A stretch of 58,295 nucleotides of DNA from Dictyobacter arantiisoli (GCF_008326305.1 NZ_BIXY01000008.1:59918-118212); one strand, 5' to 3'; positions 10,601 to 18,282 are shown, counted from the stretch's first letter. Notes: a model not told the origin generated them from the letters alone. Made by a program: numbers and translations.

Positions 10601-12882
10601 TAGGGGTTGCCGGCGAACTGCATATCGCTGGCATTGGTCTGGCATGGGGCTACCTGGATAAGCCTGAATTGACGGCAACCAAATTTATTCCTGATCATTT
10701 CAGCGCAAAGCCGGGAGCACGGCTTTATCGTAGCGGTGATCTGGCTCGTTATCTCCCGGATGGCACAATAGAGTTCTTAGGACGTATTGACCATCAAGTG
10801 AAGTTACGCGGTTTGCGTATCGAGTTGGGGGAAATTGAAGATGTCCTCAACCTTCATGATGCAGTGCGTGAATGCCTGGTACTGGTTCGTGAGGATCGAC
10901 CGGGCCATCAATCCCTGGTCGCTTATCTGGTCGGCCCATCCCTGTTGCCAACGGTGGTTGCTGAGCTACGCGAAATGGTGCGTGAGTGTCTCCCTGAATA
11001 TATGTTGCCGTCTGCCTTTATCTTGTTGGATGCGTTTCCCGTGACACCCAATGGCAAAATTGATCGCAATGCACTGCCTGCACCTGAAACACTGGATCGC
11101 GCTACAGAGCAATCCCTGGTCGCGCCACGTAGCGCTCTTGAAATCCAGTTACTGGATCACTGGCGAGCGATATTGGGACGGACCCATATCGGTATCCATG
11201 ATAACTTTTTTGAGCTTGGTGGTCACTCTTTGCTGGCTACCCAACTGTTGACACGCCTGCATAAGGCAGGCATGGAACTGTCACTCCGTAGTATCTTCAC
11301 TGCAACGACTATCGCGGAACAAGCCACCCTGCTTGAGAGGCAATTGCATGGCAATCAATCCATGCACCAGGCTGCTTTGACGGTCGTCGCGAGAAACCAG
11401 CACATACCGCTTTCCTTTGCTCAACAACGCCTCTGGTTCCTGGATCAATTGCATCCAGGTGACGCATCACAAAATATTCCTTTGTTTTTGCAACTGGAAG
11501 GCATGCTTGATCAAGAGGCACTAAGCTGGAGCGTGCAGGAGATTATACGCCGTCACGAGAGCCTGCGTACAACCTTTCAAACGATTGAAGGTGAGGCTGT
11601 CCAATGTATTGCTCCTCCTGACGAGAATTTTGTGCTTCCATACCTGGATTTTAGCGTTATGGAGAGAGACCAGCAGGAACAAGCGGTCAAAGAGTTACTG
11701 TCGCAGGAGGCAGGCCGAGCCTTCATTATTGCCCAGGATCGCCTCTTGCGCACCCTGCTCGTCAAGGTACAGCCACAGAAATATCTGTTCCTGCTAATTA
11801 TGCACCATATTATCACTGATGGTTGGTCAATTGGCATCTTCTCCTCCGAGCTTCAGGCACTCTATCAGGCGCGTGTTCAACGTCAACCATCTCCATTGTC
11901 GGAACCAGTTCTTCACTATGCCGACTTCGCGGTATGGCAGCGGCAATGGTTACAGGGAGATGCCTGTACTGAGCATTTGAACTACTGGAAGCAGCGCCTG
12001 AATGGTGCTCAGGCCCTTGAATATCCTGTAGATCATCCACGGCCTGAAGTAAGCAGCCATCGTGGCGCAAACTATACCTTTACGCTGTCTGAGCAGATAA
12101 CCCGGTCCCTAAAAGCGTTGAGTCAGCAGGAAGCGGCAACCATCTTTATGACGCTACTGGCGGCCTTTAAATGTGTGCTTGCCCGCAAGACTGGAGTTGA
12201 CGACATTGTGGTTGGTACTGATATTGCTAATAGAACGCATCAAGAGACAGAAGGGATGATTGGCTTTTTTGTCAATCTATTGGCACTCCGAACGGATTTG
12301 AGCGGAGAGCCTTCTTTCCGTCAGGTGCTGGCCCGTGTCCGAGAGAATGTGTTGGGGGCATTTACCTATCAGGATCTGCCATATGATGTATTGGTAGATC
12401 GTTTGCACCTCAAGCGTAGCTATGATCGTACCCCATTGATTAATTTGCTCTTTGTGTTACAAAACATTAGTGCTGCACCCGCTATTATCCCGCAAGAGCA
12501 GCAGGAGAGCTTGCGCATTTCCTCTTTACCAAATGAAGTGACCAGTTCAAAATTCGACTTTGCTGTTTTTATGGCGGAAACAGTAGAAGGAGGCATGTCT
12601 GGTTCTATCACGTATAGTACAGATCTCTTTGACGCTGTGAGCATGCAAAATTTGATTGTGGCCTTTGAGCATTTTCTCCAGGCTGTCTTAGCACAACCTG
12701 ATCGTAAGATTTATGAGGTTCCACTGCCTCTCAGCGCCGAAATGAATCGAACAGATGCAACTGGAAATGCACTACAGGTGTTGCATGTAGATAATGGTGT
12801 GCGCAAGCAAGAGCGTCGCTCTGCCAATCTGCGCAAATTAGGCAGCATCAAAGGTAATCGCACGAAACTCACCAACCATTAA
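1696..12882 (+). CDS. Nonribosomal peptide synthetase, C-A(Thr)-T-C-A(Gly)-T-C-A(Phe-like)-T-C
   Basis: A 3728-residue, three-module synthetase with an extra C-terminal condensation domain. Approximate domains: C1 38-480 (HHSIADGW), A1 495-1000, T1 1015-1090 (LGGDSIRS), C2 1118-1560 (HHAILDGW), A2 1575-2070, T2 2082-2155 (IGGHSLL), C3 2175-2620 (HHIIWDGW), A3 2635-3128, T3 3138-3213 (LGGHSLL), C4 3235-3680 (HHIITDGW). A codes read by hand: A1 DFWNIGMVH (Thr), A2 DILQLGMIW (Gly-like), A3 DAWTVVAIC (close to the GrsA Phe code; aromatic or hydrophobic). C2 starts YPLALMQAGMLYH, unlike the LSFAQQRLW of C1, C3 and C4, and has no E domain before it. The protein ends in a basic tail (RKLGSIKGNR) that may dock to the next subunit. 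A GAGGAG motif precedes the ATG. Confidence 0.95.
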   Translation: MPGLAQRIATLSPEKRKLFLKNIAEKRENTASYPVLMRRKNDDLAPLSFAQQRLWFLEQLEPGLSTYTIPLALRLHGAFNVSALEQTLREIVRRHESLRTRFVSRAGVAYQQIDPIESFVFSIVPVEQEEQVQSLLEQEAQQPFDLEQGPLFRACLLLLSDREAVLLLTLHHSIADGWSMGVLTHELGQLYPAFVAGQPSPLPELPLQYADYALWQRQWLQGEVLDVQLDYWKKQLGGAEPLALPTDRARPAIQTHRGASQRIELSGELSQALKLFSQREGCTLFMTLLAAWQVLLSHYSGQDDISVGTPIANRTQAQLEDLIGFFINTLVLRSDLSGNPDFREVLRRVKEVSLGAYAHQDIPFEQLVDVVQPERDRSRSPLFQVLFVLQNLPEKQQTWTDIRIEAIEIEHKTAKFDLSLAASEAPQGLIFDLEYNTDLFDAETIERLLGHWQRLLSVLITQPEIPVQELTFLSSQERQQLLFDWNEPQQQFPVVDTLVQRFEQQARMHPQAIAVSDEQQSLTYAQLNARANQLAHALRRQGVEPNQLVGLSMDRSVQLLVGLLGILKASGAYLPLDPMYPTERLHFMLADAGVERIVTEPAHTRLFAARPDLQLFLLDPSEQCFVDESIQNLENRNTPQDLAYVIYTSGSTGKPKGVCIPHANVQRLFAGTEHWFSFDARDVWTLFHSYAFDFSVWEIWGALLYGGKLVVVSYETSRTPSAFYQLLLDEQVTILNQTPSAFEQLQQAEALFADSSTKTPGALRAVIFGGEALELGRLRPWLQRHGDEHPQLINMYGITETTVHVTYRRIRWEDMEQGRGSVIGRAIPDLQLYVLNRWLQPVPIGVAGQLYVGGAGLAAGYLQREELTAQRFIRSPFSHGDQRLYQTGDLVRYRSNGELEYLGRIDQQVKIRGFRIELGEIEDRLLKLAGIRACTVQVSSDAQGDKRLVGYIVQEEEGAWETGSLRQQLRTDLPDYMVPSLFISLPELPLTANGKLDRNALPAPESSLAQLALEYVAPRTPLEMRLAAIWSAVLQHEKVGIHANFFTLGGDSIRSIQIVAKAKEQEIYFTLQQLFQYQTIAELAAQLQTSQTQLPLQESVLPFALISEKDRLKLPEDVEDAYPLALMQAGMLYHSQLNSANGMYHDITSYHLEAVFHPAYFQQAIQLLAMQHPVLRTSFDITNYSEFLQLVHKNVQVPFSIHDITAMTELEQREALLHWIEEDKLQVLNLAEAPLIRITVHLRSENSFQFSLTCHHAILDGWSVASFVTEVFKVYLDLLQGKKDLPVAPLTHSHHDFVALERLQLSAPAEHVYWQEMLANYSVTPLPIWSSVEPDEEDVPQFTVTISAEMGRDLRKLAQRLTVPYKSVLLAAHLFVLTMLSGQHDVITGYVSNGRPETMDSERILGLFLNTLPLRVHLGGGSWRELIQAVFQQEKELLAHRWYPLAEIQRRYGGTALFNVIFNYTHFHIYKDLLSSPGASEVKVLGQHGFERNNFALSTNVMVDPISDQVRLSLQSNGETFTTPHLQRIAGYYVQVLAAIAHNAMDAYQSQNVLPDQEQEWLLRRWNATTQPYARDKSIHQLFEEQVERTPDAPAIHFADKQFTYREANQLANVLAHQLLASGVGPGMLVGHCMERSAEMLVALLGILKTGAAYVPIDPEYPQDRVAYMLEDSQVQVIVSQPWLVASLPAHQAQIVCLEDLPVDMIVSNPDIQFSPQQPAYVIYTSGSTGKPKGTILPHQSVVNFFESIARRPGMSAEDRILAVTSLSFDIAVLELLLPLTLGAQVFIVSRAVATNGTDLVHWLEKTRPTLLQATPATWRLLLASGWSGEEQTSNAPGLKMLCGGEVLPQEIVQPLLERGASLWNMYGPTETTIWSTLAQVVSEQQILIGQPIANTQIYILNAWFAPTPVGVAGELYIAGDGLAWGYLHRADLTAERFLPDPFSAIPGARMYRTGDLAHWNVDGKLACLGRTDRQVKLRGHRIELGEIETVLAQHPDVQSCAVIVYEIGAGNQQLVGYVVPVSGANPTQSELRLYLLAVLPEYMVPNICVLLEALPLTPNGKVDRKNLPAPVALPESQKGPLVAPRNSFEELILTFWREILGYPQISIDDNFFEIGGHSLLVNQLIARLRSTFHVQISMRSIFQAATIQEQAVVIQELLQTEQDLLVPPLLPLSRDESIPLSFAQQRLWLLEQLVEESSAYTMPLALKVRGNLDVTALEQSLQRIVVRHETLRTVFLDRDGVPVQVILPVSPVHLRHQDLRGLDAVACEAELECLIQHELQQPFSLAHGPLLRACLFWLAGNEYVLVMAMHHIIWDGWSMGIFVRELTTLYKAEHEKSDAHLPHLPVQYADYASWQRNWLQGKHLNMQLAYWKMQLAGADVLQLPCDHPRPAQQTQNGNILLRQMPAELATHLKQLSQQEGVTLFMLLLAAFQTLLSRYSGQDDISVGTPIANRDQVELEHLIGFFVNTLVLRSDLSGNPTFSELLRRVRETTLNAYMYKDVPFEKVVEAVQPERDPSRSPLFQVLFSLQSGTQTNRVIEVLDDLSISPLEVSGQTARFDISLILADTEEGLSCAIEYNTDLFEQATIERLFTHWQTLLASVVSNPTQHLSELTLLSEREREQIVCTWNDTDRPYTPACWHHLFELQVARTPQQDALVFGEQSLSYQQLDQRANQLAHYLLQRGIQRGDRVGVCMERSFEMVVSILAILKAGAAYVTLDPAYPFQRLDYMVEDAQIQLILSQQSLANQLSFRQAQLVYLDMLAPRLAQEKGSSPDVEVGASDLAYIIYTSGSTGKPKGVLVPHYGLANLVETQQQAFALTPADRILQFASISFDASVWDIVGALCTGATLCLAQADELLSLHTLIALIGRQRISMVTLAPSMLAQLNPEDVPGLSRIVVVGEACSEELMRRWVEPAKRRFYNAYGPTESTICATIMECTPQLQGRPPIGRPIPRFQIYLLDSSLQPVPVGVAGELHIAGIGLAWGYLDKPELTATKFIPDHFSAKPGARLYRSGDLARYLPDGTIEFLGRIDHQVKLRGLRIELGEIEDVLNLHDAVRECLVLVREDRPGHQSLVAYLVGPSLLPTVVAELREMVRECLPEYMLPSAFILLDAFPVTPNGKIDRNALPAPETLDRATEQSLVAPRSALEIQLLDHWRAILGRTHIGIHDNFFELGGHSLLATQLLTRLHKAGMELSLRSIFTATTIAEQATLLERQLHGNQSMHQAALTVVARNQHIPLSFAQQRLWFLDQLHPGDASQNIPLFLQLEGMLDQEALSWSVQEIIRRHESLRTTFQTIEGEAVQCIAPPDENFVLPYLDFSVMERDQQEQAVKELLSQEAGRAFIIAQDRLLRTLLVKVQPQKYLFLLIMHHIITDGWSIGIFSSELQALYQARVQRQPSPLSEPVLHYADFAVWQRQWLQGDACTEHLNYWKQRLNGAQALEYPVDHPRPEVSSHRGANYTFTLSEQITRSLKALSQQEAATIFMTLLAAFKCVLARKTGVDDIVVGTDIANRTHQETEGMIGFFVNLLALRTDLSGEPSFRQVLARVRENVLGAFTYQDLPYDVLVDRLHLKRSYDRTPLINLLFVLQNISAAPAIIPQEQQESLRISSLPNEVTSSKFDFAVFMAETVEGGMSGSITYSTDLFDAVSMQNLIVAFEHFLQAVLAQPDRKIYEVPLPLSAEMNRTDATGNALQVLHVDNGVRKQERRSANLRKLGSIKGNRTKLTNH
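3400..4700 (+). repeat. Near-identical adenylation-domain duplication, copy 2
   Basis: Second copy of the 1301-bp block that encodes the Thr adenylation domain, here inside module 1 of the 3728-residue NRPS. Most mismatches with copy 1 are in third codon positions. The coding changes seen include Q/R, V/L, G/D, V/M, Q/H and T/A, and none falls on a specificity-code residue. The sharp edge at the A-T linker points to a domain-sized duplication or gene conversion. Confidence 0.95.
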
Positions 12883-12978
12883 GTGGTAGGGCGGATCATG
12901 GAAGGAGCAATCCCTCTGTGATCCGTGGCTCTCGATGTTTAATCAGACCCGAATAGAAATAGAAGGAGCTACGATTCC

Positions 12979-15900
12979 ATGGAAACATTTCAACTTCATG
13001 CTTCTCCCTTATCAATGCAGCAGGCGCGTTTATGGGACTTTTATCAGCATACTGCTATATATCATGCGGTCGGCGTCATTGAGCTGGAAGGTGCGGTTGC
13101 TCTGGATCTTCTTCAGGAGGCTATTGCGGACATCGTTGCACGCAATGAGATTTTACGCACAGCCTTCTCTGCCCTGCCAGGTATGGATGTGCCGATGCAG
13201 ATTGTGAGTAAGCCACACTATGGCTATCAAGTCACGTCGCTTGAACACTTATTGCCGGTTGATCAAGATGATTTTCTGAAGAATATCGTGCTACAACTGC
13301 GCACACAGCCAGTTGCTATCAGTCAGATGCCCTGTCTGCATTGCCATCTCCTCACGCTGAACGCTAATCAGCATTTCCTGGTTCTCAGCCTGCCAGCCTT
13401 CTGTGCGGACAGTAAAACCCTCCAGCTTTTGACGTCGGCATTGCAGCAAACATATTATGGCTTGCTCTCTCCTGCTACTAGCGAGCATGAAGAAGAGGAT
13501 GAACCGTTACAATATATCGATGTATCCGCGTGGCAGAACGAGCTGCTGGCAGAAGAAGATGCTGTTGAGCATAGTCTGTTCTGGAAGCATCTGGACTTAA
13601 CCTTGCTCGATACCTTTTCCATGCCAGGTGCCACTGCTGCGACGGAAGCAGCCTTTCGTCCAGAAATTTATCATATTCCTTTTCATGCTTCTCTGATGCC
13701 GACCCTTGAAGCACTGGCCCTTGAGTTCCATGCCTCGATTGATACGCTGCTTTTATCTGTCTGGTATCTGTTCCTGGCCTCGTATACCAATCAGGAAGAG
13801 ATCATCATGGGAGTAGGGAATGATGGTCGCACCTATGATGAACTTGCAACAGCCCTGGGATTATATACCCGCTTTGTGCCTTTGCCCGCTGTTATCGATG
13901 CAGAAGAAACATTTGCACATATCGTGAGCCAGATTGGCAGCACCTATAAAAATGCTATAGAAGAGCAAAACTATTTTTCCTGGGCTGCGCATGAGCACAA
14001 GCAGAGCCAACAATTACCAGTTCAGTATATCTATGAACAGGCTTCATCGTCGTATAGTCATACTAACGCTGAGCCTGTCCATTTTTCATTGCGGGCAAGT
14101 TATCAATGTAGTGAACCGTTTCTGCTGAAGTTAGAGGCGGTACACACTGCTGAAAGCCTGAAATTCCAATTACACTTTGCGGCTAACCGCTTTACGCATG
14201 AGAAGATCGAGCTGCTTGCGCTTGCATTTCAAACCATCTTAGAGGATGCTTTGTCCCATCCTCATCTGCCAGTGAAAAATCTGCACCTGCTTCAACCCTG
14301 GCAGGAAAAACAGTTGCGTACACAATTTCAAGGTCCTATCGTCCAATTTCCCGCTCTCCATCTGGTGGATCTCTTTGAGCAACAGGTGGCACGTAATGCC
14401 TCGGCGCTGGCGGTCAGACATAATGACAGCACCCTGACCTATGGTGAGCTGAACCATCGAGCTAATCTTGCCGCGCATGCTTTGCGGGCCCGGGGCGTTG
14501 GACGGAATACCGTGGTTGGAATCTGCGTTGAGCGTTCCGTTGATATGATTGTGGGTTTGCTGGCGATTCTCAAAGCGGGTGCTGCGTATCTGGCGCTGGA
14601 TGCGCAATTGCCGTTGCAACGGCTGCAGTATCAACTGCAAGATGCTCAGGTGGCTATGGTGGTGACACAGCAAAAGTTGAGTTCGCTCTTTCTGGATTAT
14701 CCAGTTGAGACCTGCACACTTTCTACACTGTATGAGCACAACGTACCTGGCGCTGCTGAGAACGTCCCGGCTGGCATACAGCTCTCCGATCTCGCCTATG
14801 TGATCTATACATCTGGTTCAACTGGTAATCCCAAAGGTGTACTGATTGAGCATCAGAATGTGAGCAATTATATTCAGGGTATGCAGCAGCAATTGGCCTG
14901 GCAAGCTGGTTGGCAGTTTGCGACGGTTTCGACGCTGGCCGCCGATCTTGGCAATACCGTGATCTTTGGTTCACTTATTGCAGGTGGTTGCCTGCATATT
15001 CTGGATTATGAGATTGCAACTTCCGCCTCACGATGGAGTCGCTATCTTCAGCAGCATCCCATTGACGTCCTAAAGATTGTGCCATCTCATATGAGTGCGC
15101 TCCTGTCCGCTGAGACAGAGGTATCAGCCAATGCATTTTTGCCGCGCCAACAGCTTATTCTTGGCGGTGAAGCGCTGAAGCGCACATTATTAGCGCGCCT
15201 GATCGAAATGCAGGCTGGCTGTCAAATCATTAATCACTATGGTCCAACGGAGACGACGATTGGGGTACTGGTTAACCACCATGTGCACATCCAAGAGGAT
15301 GAGATTATTCCTCTCGGTAAACCTCTGAGCAATCTTTCAGCCGTGATTCTCAATGCTGGAGGGAATATGGTTCCAGTCGGGGCGGCTGGCGAGCTGTATA
15401 TTGCCGGTGCGGGGCTGGCACGAGGCTATCTCAATCAGCCAGATCAGACGCAGGCAAAATTTGTGCTGAAAAGATGGAGCGAGCAGGAGTGCGTCCGTTA
15501 TTATCGGACAGGCGATCTGGCTCGTGCTACTTTCGATGGTACTATCGAGTTTCTAGGTCGAGCGGATACGCAGGTAAAAATACGTGGTTTCCGTGTAGAA
15601 CTGGGTGAGATTGAACAGACATTGCAGCAGTGGCCGCAAGTACAGGAATGTATCGTCTTATTGGATGAAGCACAGCCGGGCGAACAACGGCTTGTTGCTT
15701 ATGTCATCGCGACCCAATCCTCAATCCTGGTTGAAAAAGAGTTGAAAGCATTTCTACAAGAGCACCTACCAGCATATATGGTTCCCAATAGCATCATTCA
15801 GCTTGCAGCCTTCCCATTAACCCTCAATGGAAAAATTGATCGCAAGCAGTTACCTGCGCAACAACCCGTCTCTACTGGTAGTAGCGCGTCTGTTCCTACT

Positions 15901-16998
15901 GAGAAAACCTATATCCGTCCACGTGATCATGTTGAAATGAGACTTGCCACTATCTGGTCAAAGATTCTCAATGTGCATACGATTGGTGTGCTGGACGATT
16001 TCTTTGATCTGGGGGGAAACTCTATTATTGCTGTCCGTTTAATGTCATTGATCCATAAAGAATTTCATTGTGATCTAGCTCTTTCCACATTATTCAAACA
16101 TCCTACTCTGGGTGCCTTTGCTCATATTTTGCGTGAAGATGGGCTGGAAGAAATATCTGCCATCATTGTACCATTACAAACGCATGGCGAGCGTCTACCT
16201 TTCTTCTGCGTGCATCCTTCAGGTGGGACCGTGTTTCGCTATCAGGCGTTTGCGCAGGCGCTAGGAGCTGAGCAGCCCTTCTATGGACTTCAGTCGCCGG
16301 AGTATGAGATAGGTAGCCTGCGTTTAGAAGATATGGCCGCTCAGTATGTGCAGGCTATACAAAATATTCAGCCCACAGGTCCCTATCAAATAGGAGGATG
16401 GTCGTTAGGAGGAGTGGTAGCATTTGAGATTGCGCAGCAATTAACACGGCAAGGAGAGAGCGTTTCACTGCTGGCGCTTTTCGATAGTAGCCTGCCACCT
16501 TCATGCCTGTTAGAACCATCCGCACGCACTCCTGGTATCCAGCTGCTCGATGATCGAATAGTAGTCAATGTCTTGCGGGAAGAAGGGGTCTTGTCTCTCA
16601 GTGAAGAGGATGTGATGCGCGCCGAGCCACAGATACAACTGATCCATGCATGGGAGCAAGCCAGGCAGACTAATTTGCTGCCAGCAGACATTGGTTTTGA
16701 GCAATTTCGTCGGCTCGCTTATATGAACTGTCGCAACCTTTTAGCGGTCAAGCAGTATGAGCCGGAAGTATATCCCGGTCGCATTACCTTTTTCCGCTCA
16801 AGTGAAGTTCTGCAATTGCAGCAAAGCCAGCCGAATGCCTTGACGGGCGGCTGGGAACAGCTCTGTCAGCAAGAGATTATTGCCTATGTTGTGCCAGGGA
16901 AGCATAGTGAGATGGTTGACGAGCCATATGTACGAGAACTGGCCCGGTTTCTGACTCTCTCGTTAGGCACACAGGCGCAGAATCTTTCAGCTGCCTGA
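12979..16998 (+). CDS. Terminal NRPS: degenerate C-like domain, A(Asp), T, thioesterase
   Basis: A 1339-residue termination subunit. Residues about 5-435 have the condensation-family fold signature, but the catalytic HHxxxDG site reads SLPAFCADS (137-145), so both His are gone. The A domain (about 452-960) contains AADLGNT and reads D-L-T-K-I-G-H-I-G, which matches the Asp code. The carrier domain (about 981-1055) has DLGGNSIIA. The type I thioesterase (about 1061-1330) shows Ser1142 in GWSLGG, Asp1169 in FDSS and His1309 in GKHSE, a complete triad for hydrolysis or cyclisation. The preceding protein already ends in an intact C domain, so the N-terminal C-like domain is not needed for bond formation. 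It resembles the interface domains of beta-hydroxy-Asp siderophore NRPSs, which are proposed to recruit a hydroxylase. AGAAGGAG lies about 10 nt before the ATG. Confidence 0.93.
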   Translation: METFQLHASPLSMQQARLWDFYQHTAIYHAVGVIELEGAVALDLLQEAIADIVARNEILRTAFSALPGMDVPMQIVSKPHYGYQVTSLEHLLPVDQDDFLKNIVLQLRTQPVAISQMPCLHCHLLTLNANQHFLVLSLPAFCADSKTLQLLTSALQQTYYGLLSPATSEHEEEDEPLQYIDVSAWQNELLAEEDAVEHSLFWKHLDLTLLDTFSMPGATAATEAAFRPEIYHIPFHASLMPTLEALALEFHASIDTLLLSVWYLFLASYTNQEEIIMGVGNDGRTYDELATALGLYTRFVPLPAVIDAEETFAHIVSQIGSTYKNAIEEQNYFSWAAHEHKQSQQLPVQYIYEQASSSYSHTNAEPVHFSLRASYQCSEPFLLKLEAVHTAESLKFQLHFAANRFTHEKIELLALAFQTILEDALSHPHLPVKNLHLLQPWQEKQLRTQFQGPIVQFPALHLVDLFEQQVARNASALAVRHNDSTLTYGELNHRANLAAHALRARGVGRNTVVGICVERSVDMIVGLLAILKAGAAYLALDAQLPLQRLQYQLQDAQVAMVVTQQKLSSLFLDYPVETCTLSTLYEHNVPGAAENVPAGIQLSDLAYVIYTSGSTGNPKGVLIEHQNVSNYIQGMQQQLAWQAGWQFATVSTLAADLGNTVIFGSLIAGGCLHILDYEIATSASRWSRYLQQHPIDVLKIVPSHMSALLSAETEVSANAFLPRQQLILGGEALKRTLLARLIEMQAGCQIINHYGPTETTIGVLVNHHVHIQEDEIIPLGKPLSNLSAVILNAGGNMVPVGAAGELYIAGAGLARGYLNQPDQTQAKFVLKRWSEQECVRYYRTGDLARATFDGTIEFLGRADTQVKIRGFRVELGEIEQTLQQWPQVQECIVLLDEAQPGEQRLVAYVIATQSSILVEKELKAFLQEHLPAYMVPNSIIQLAAFPLTLNGKIDRKQLPAQQPVSTGSSASVPTEKTYIRPRDHVEMRLATIWSKILNVHTIGVLDDFFDLGGNSIIAVRLMSLIHKEFHCDLALSTLFKHPTLGAFAHILREDGLEEISAIIVPLQTHGERLPFFCVHPSGGTVFRYQAFAQALGAEQPFYGLQSPEYEIGSLRLEDMAAQYVQAIQNIQPTGPYQIGGWSLGGVVAFEIAQQLTRQGESVSLLALFDSSLPPSCLLEPSARTPGIQLLDDRIVVNVLREEGVLSLSEEDVMRAEPQIQLIHAWEQARQTNLLPADIGFEQFRRLAYMNCRNLLAVKQYEPEVYPGRITFFRSSEVLQLQQSQPNALTGGWEQLCQQEIIAYVVPGKHSEMVDEPYVRELARFLTLSLGTQAQNLSAA

Positions 16999-17051
16999 GC
17001 GCATATTGGCAGCTCACTCCCAGTGGAATCTCGTTGCTTGCTCATTAGATT

Positions 17052-17094
17052 ATGCGCCCGCACTCTTTTTATTCTATGGTATAGTCGGGCGCAT
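17052..17094. terminator. Hairpin between convergent NRPS and HTH-GNAT genes
   Basis: Arms ATGCGCCCG (17052-17060) and CGGGCGCAT (17086-17094) form a perfect 9-bp stem around a 25-nt AT-rich loop. It lies between the stop codons of two convergent genes, so it could serve both. The T-run is weak. Confidence 0.55.
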
Positions 17095-17141
17095 GACAAA
17101 AGTGTATGTGCTATCCTGATTGTGAGGCGTGTGATAGAGTA

Positions 17142-17912
17142 TTATCCTTGCCAGAAAGAAGAAAGCGTTTGAAGGTGTTGTTCGCAAAGTGGAAGTTCCC
17201 ACACAACGCGGTTTGGTGTCAATGAGCTGGTTTGAACCTTGTGAAAACCAGCATGAGCTGCGAGCTTATCTGCTTCTTTTGTGCTGGTAATAGTGTATAC
17301 CTTGTCAATCAAATATCCATTGTTCTGCAAAGAGCGCAGTAAACTGAATAGATGAGATACAAGGAGACCGGCATAAAGATTTCTCAGGTGATGAGAAAGA
17401 AGAGGATCAGTTACCAGAACATCGATATAGATATGGAAAGGCTCAAGCCGTGTAAAAGATAACATGTCATCAATGCTGATGCTACGTTCGATCTGTTCTC
17501 CGTGTAAAAGCTGATCCAGAAAAGTATCTGTCAAGCGAAATAGTGAGAAATAGCCGACAACTTTACCGTGAGCTTTTAGAGAATGAAAGGTAAACTCGCA
17601 TTTTTTTTGAAAGGAGATCCGTTCTGCAAGAGGTGTAATAAAATCTTTGCCGAAGGCGCGAATGCCAATTTCCATCTCCTCTTTCTGGTCTTCAGGACTA
17701 GAGCAGCTGAAAACAATTGTTTGGAATTGTTCAAAAATAGTATGCATTGAAAGAGCTAACGCATCGATATCTCGTTTCGGATAAACACCCTGTTTCATTC
17801 CTGGTGGAACTACTTTCCTGATGATGCCCTGCTTCACTTTGCGGAAGAATGCAGCTCTGGAAAAACCAAGTTTTTTTTGTGCCTCTGAGGCGGTATAGTA
17901 CTGTTGGGGCAT
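17142..17912 (-). CDS. MerR/AlpA-type HTH protein with C-terminal GNAT-like domain, paralogue A
   Basis: A 256-residue protein. Residues about 5-50 (YYTASEAQKKLGFSRAAFF, then PKRDID) form a winged-helix of the MerR/excisionase type, which usually binds DNA. Residues about 75-240 look like a GNAT acetyltransferase fold: a strand with the segment IYIDVLVTDP, then a helix, then ITSTKEADKLAAHAGF where GNATs carry the final helix-strand. No clear acetyl-CoA loop (QxxGxG/A) is visible, so the domain may bind a ligand rather than catalyse. It is similar along its whole length to the divergently transcribed gene at 18283-19074. It sits directly after the NRPS terminal gene on the opposite strand and is a candidate cluster regulator. 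AAAGGAGA precedes the start by about 12 nt. Confidence 0.75.
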   Translation of the reverse strand: MPQQYYTASEAQKKLGFSRAAFFRKVKQGIIRKVVPPGMKQGVYPKRDIDALALSMHTIFEQFQTIVFSCSSPEDQKEEMEIGIRAFGKDFITPLAERISFQKKCEFTFHSLKAHGKVVGYFSLFRLTDTFLDQLLHGEQIERSISIDDMLSFTRLEPFHIYIDVLVTDPLLSHHLRNLYAGLLVSHLFSLLRSLQNNGYLIDKVYTITSTKEADKLAAHAGFHKVQTSSLTPNRVVWELPLCEQHLQTLSSFWQG

Positions 17913-17923
17913 ATCTCGCTCTG

Positions 17924-17977
17924 TCTCCTTTAGGCGTAAACCAGATTATCTTGTTCTATCTCCTTTAGGTGTAAATC
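17924..17977 (-). repeat. Imperfect direct repeat in the leader of HTH-GNAT paralogue A
   Basis: TCTCCTTTAGGYGTAAAYC occurs at 17924-17942 and again at 17959-17977, a 35-bp period. On the transcribed minus strand each copy contains AAAGGAGA, so the proximal copy supplies the likely ribosome binding site and the distal copy duplicates it. The repeats may also be operator half-sites. Confidence 0.6.
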
Positions 17978-17998
17978 GGAATATTTCATAATGTGTTT

Positions 17999-18027
17999 AT
18001 TATAGCATAGATAATTTTTGATGTATA
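17999..18027 (-). promoter_or_regulatory. Predicted promoter of HTH-GNAT paralogue A
   Basis: On the minus strand, TATACA (18022-18027) and TATAAT (17999-18004) are separated by 17 bp. This would give a leader of about 80 nt that contains the direct repeats. No other gene-sized feature lies in the 370-bp divergent region. Confidence 0.5.
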
Positions 18028-18215
18028 CAATAGAGATAATAAATCAACCTGGTTTAAGATAGTTTAAAGATTCTCAAGGCTACTAAAGGTTTAATTACTA
18101 TCGACCTGTTGATTAACAAAACCGAAGTGTAAACCAGGGTGCTTCATGTTTTTTTCATCACTATTGTTTTCAATCAGGAAGCTGAGTAGCCATAGTGTTT
18201 CCATATTTCCAAAAG

Positions 18216-18244
18216 TTTACAAAGTCTCGACAATATGTTATATT
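18216..18244 (+). promoter_or_regulatory. Predicted promoter of HTH-GNAT paralogue B
   Basis: TTTACA (18216-18221) and TATATT (18239-18244) have 17-bp spacing and point toward the ATG at 18283. GGTTTA/TAAACC-type words recur between the two divergent promoters (around 18048, 18087 and 18128) and could be sites for the two regulators. Confidence 0.5.
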
Positions 18245-18282
18245 TTATAATGGTTAATTATAGGACAAGAAAGGCTAATTCC

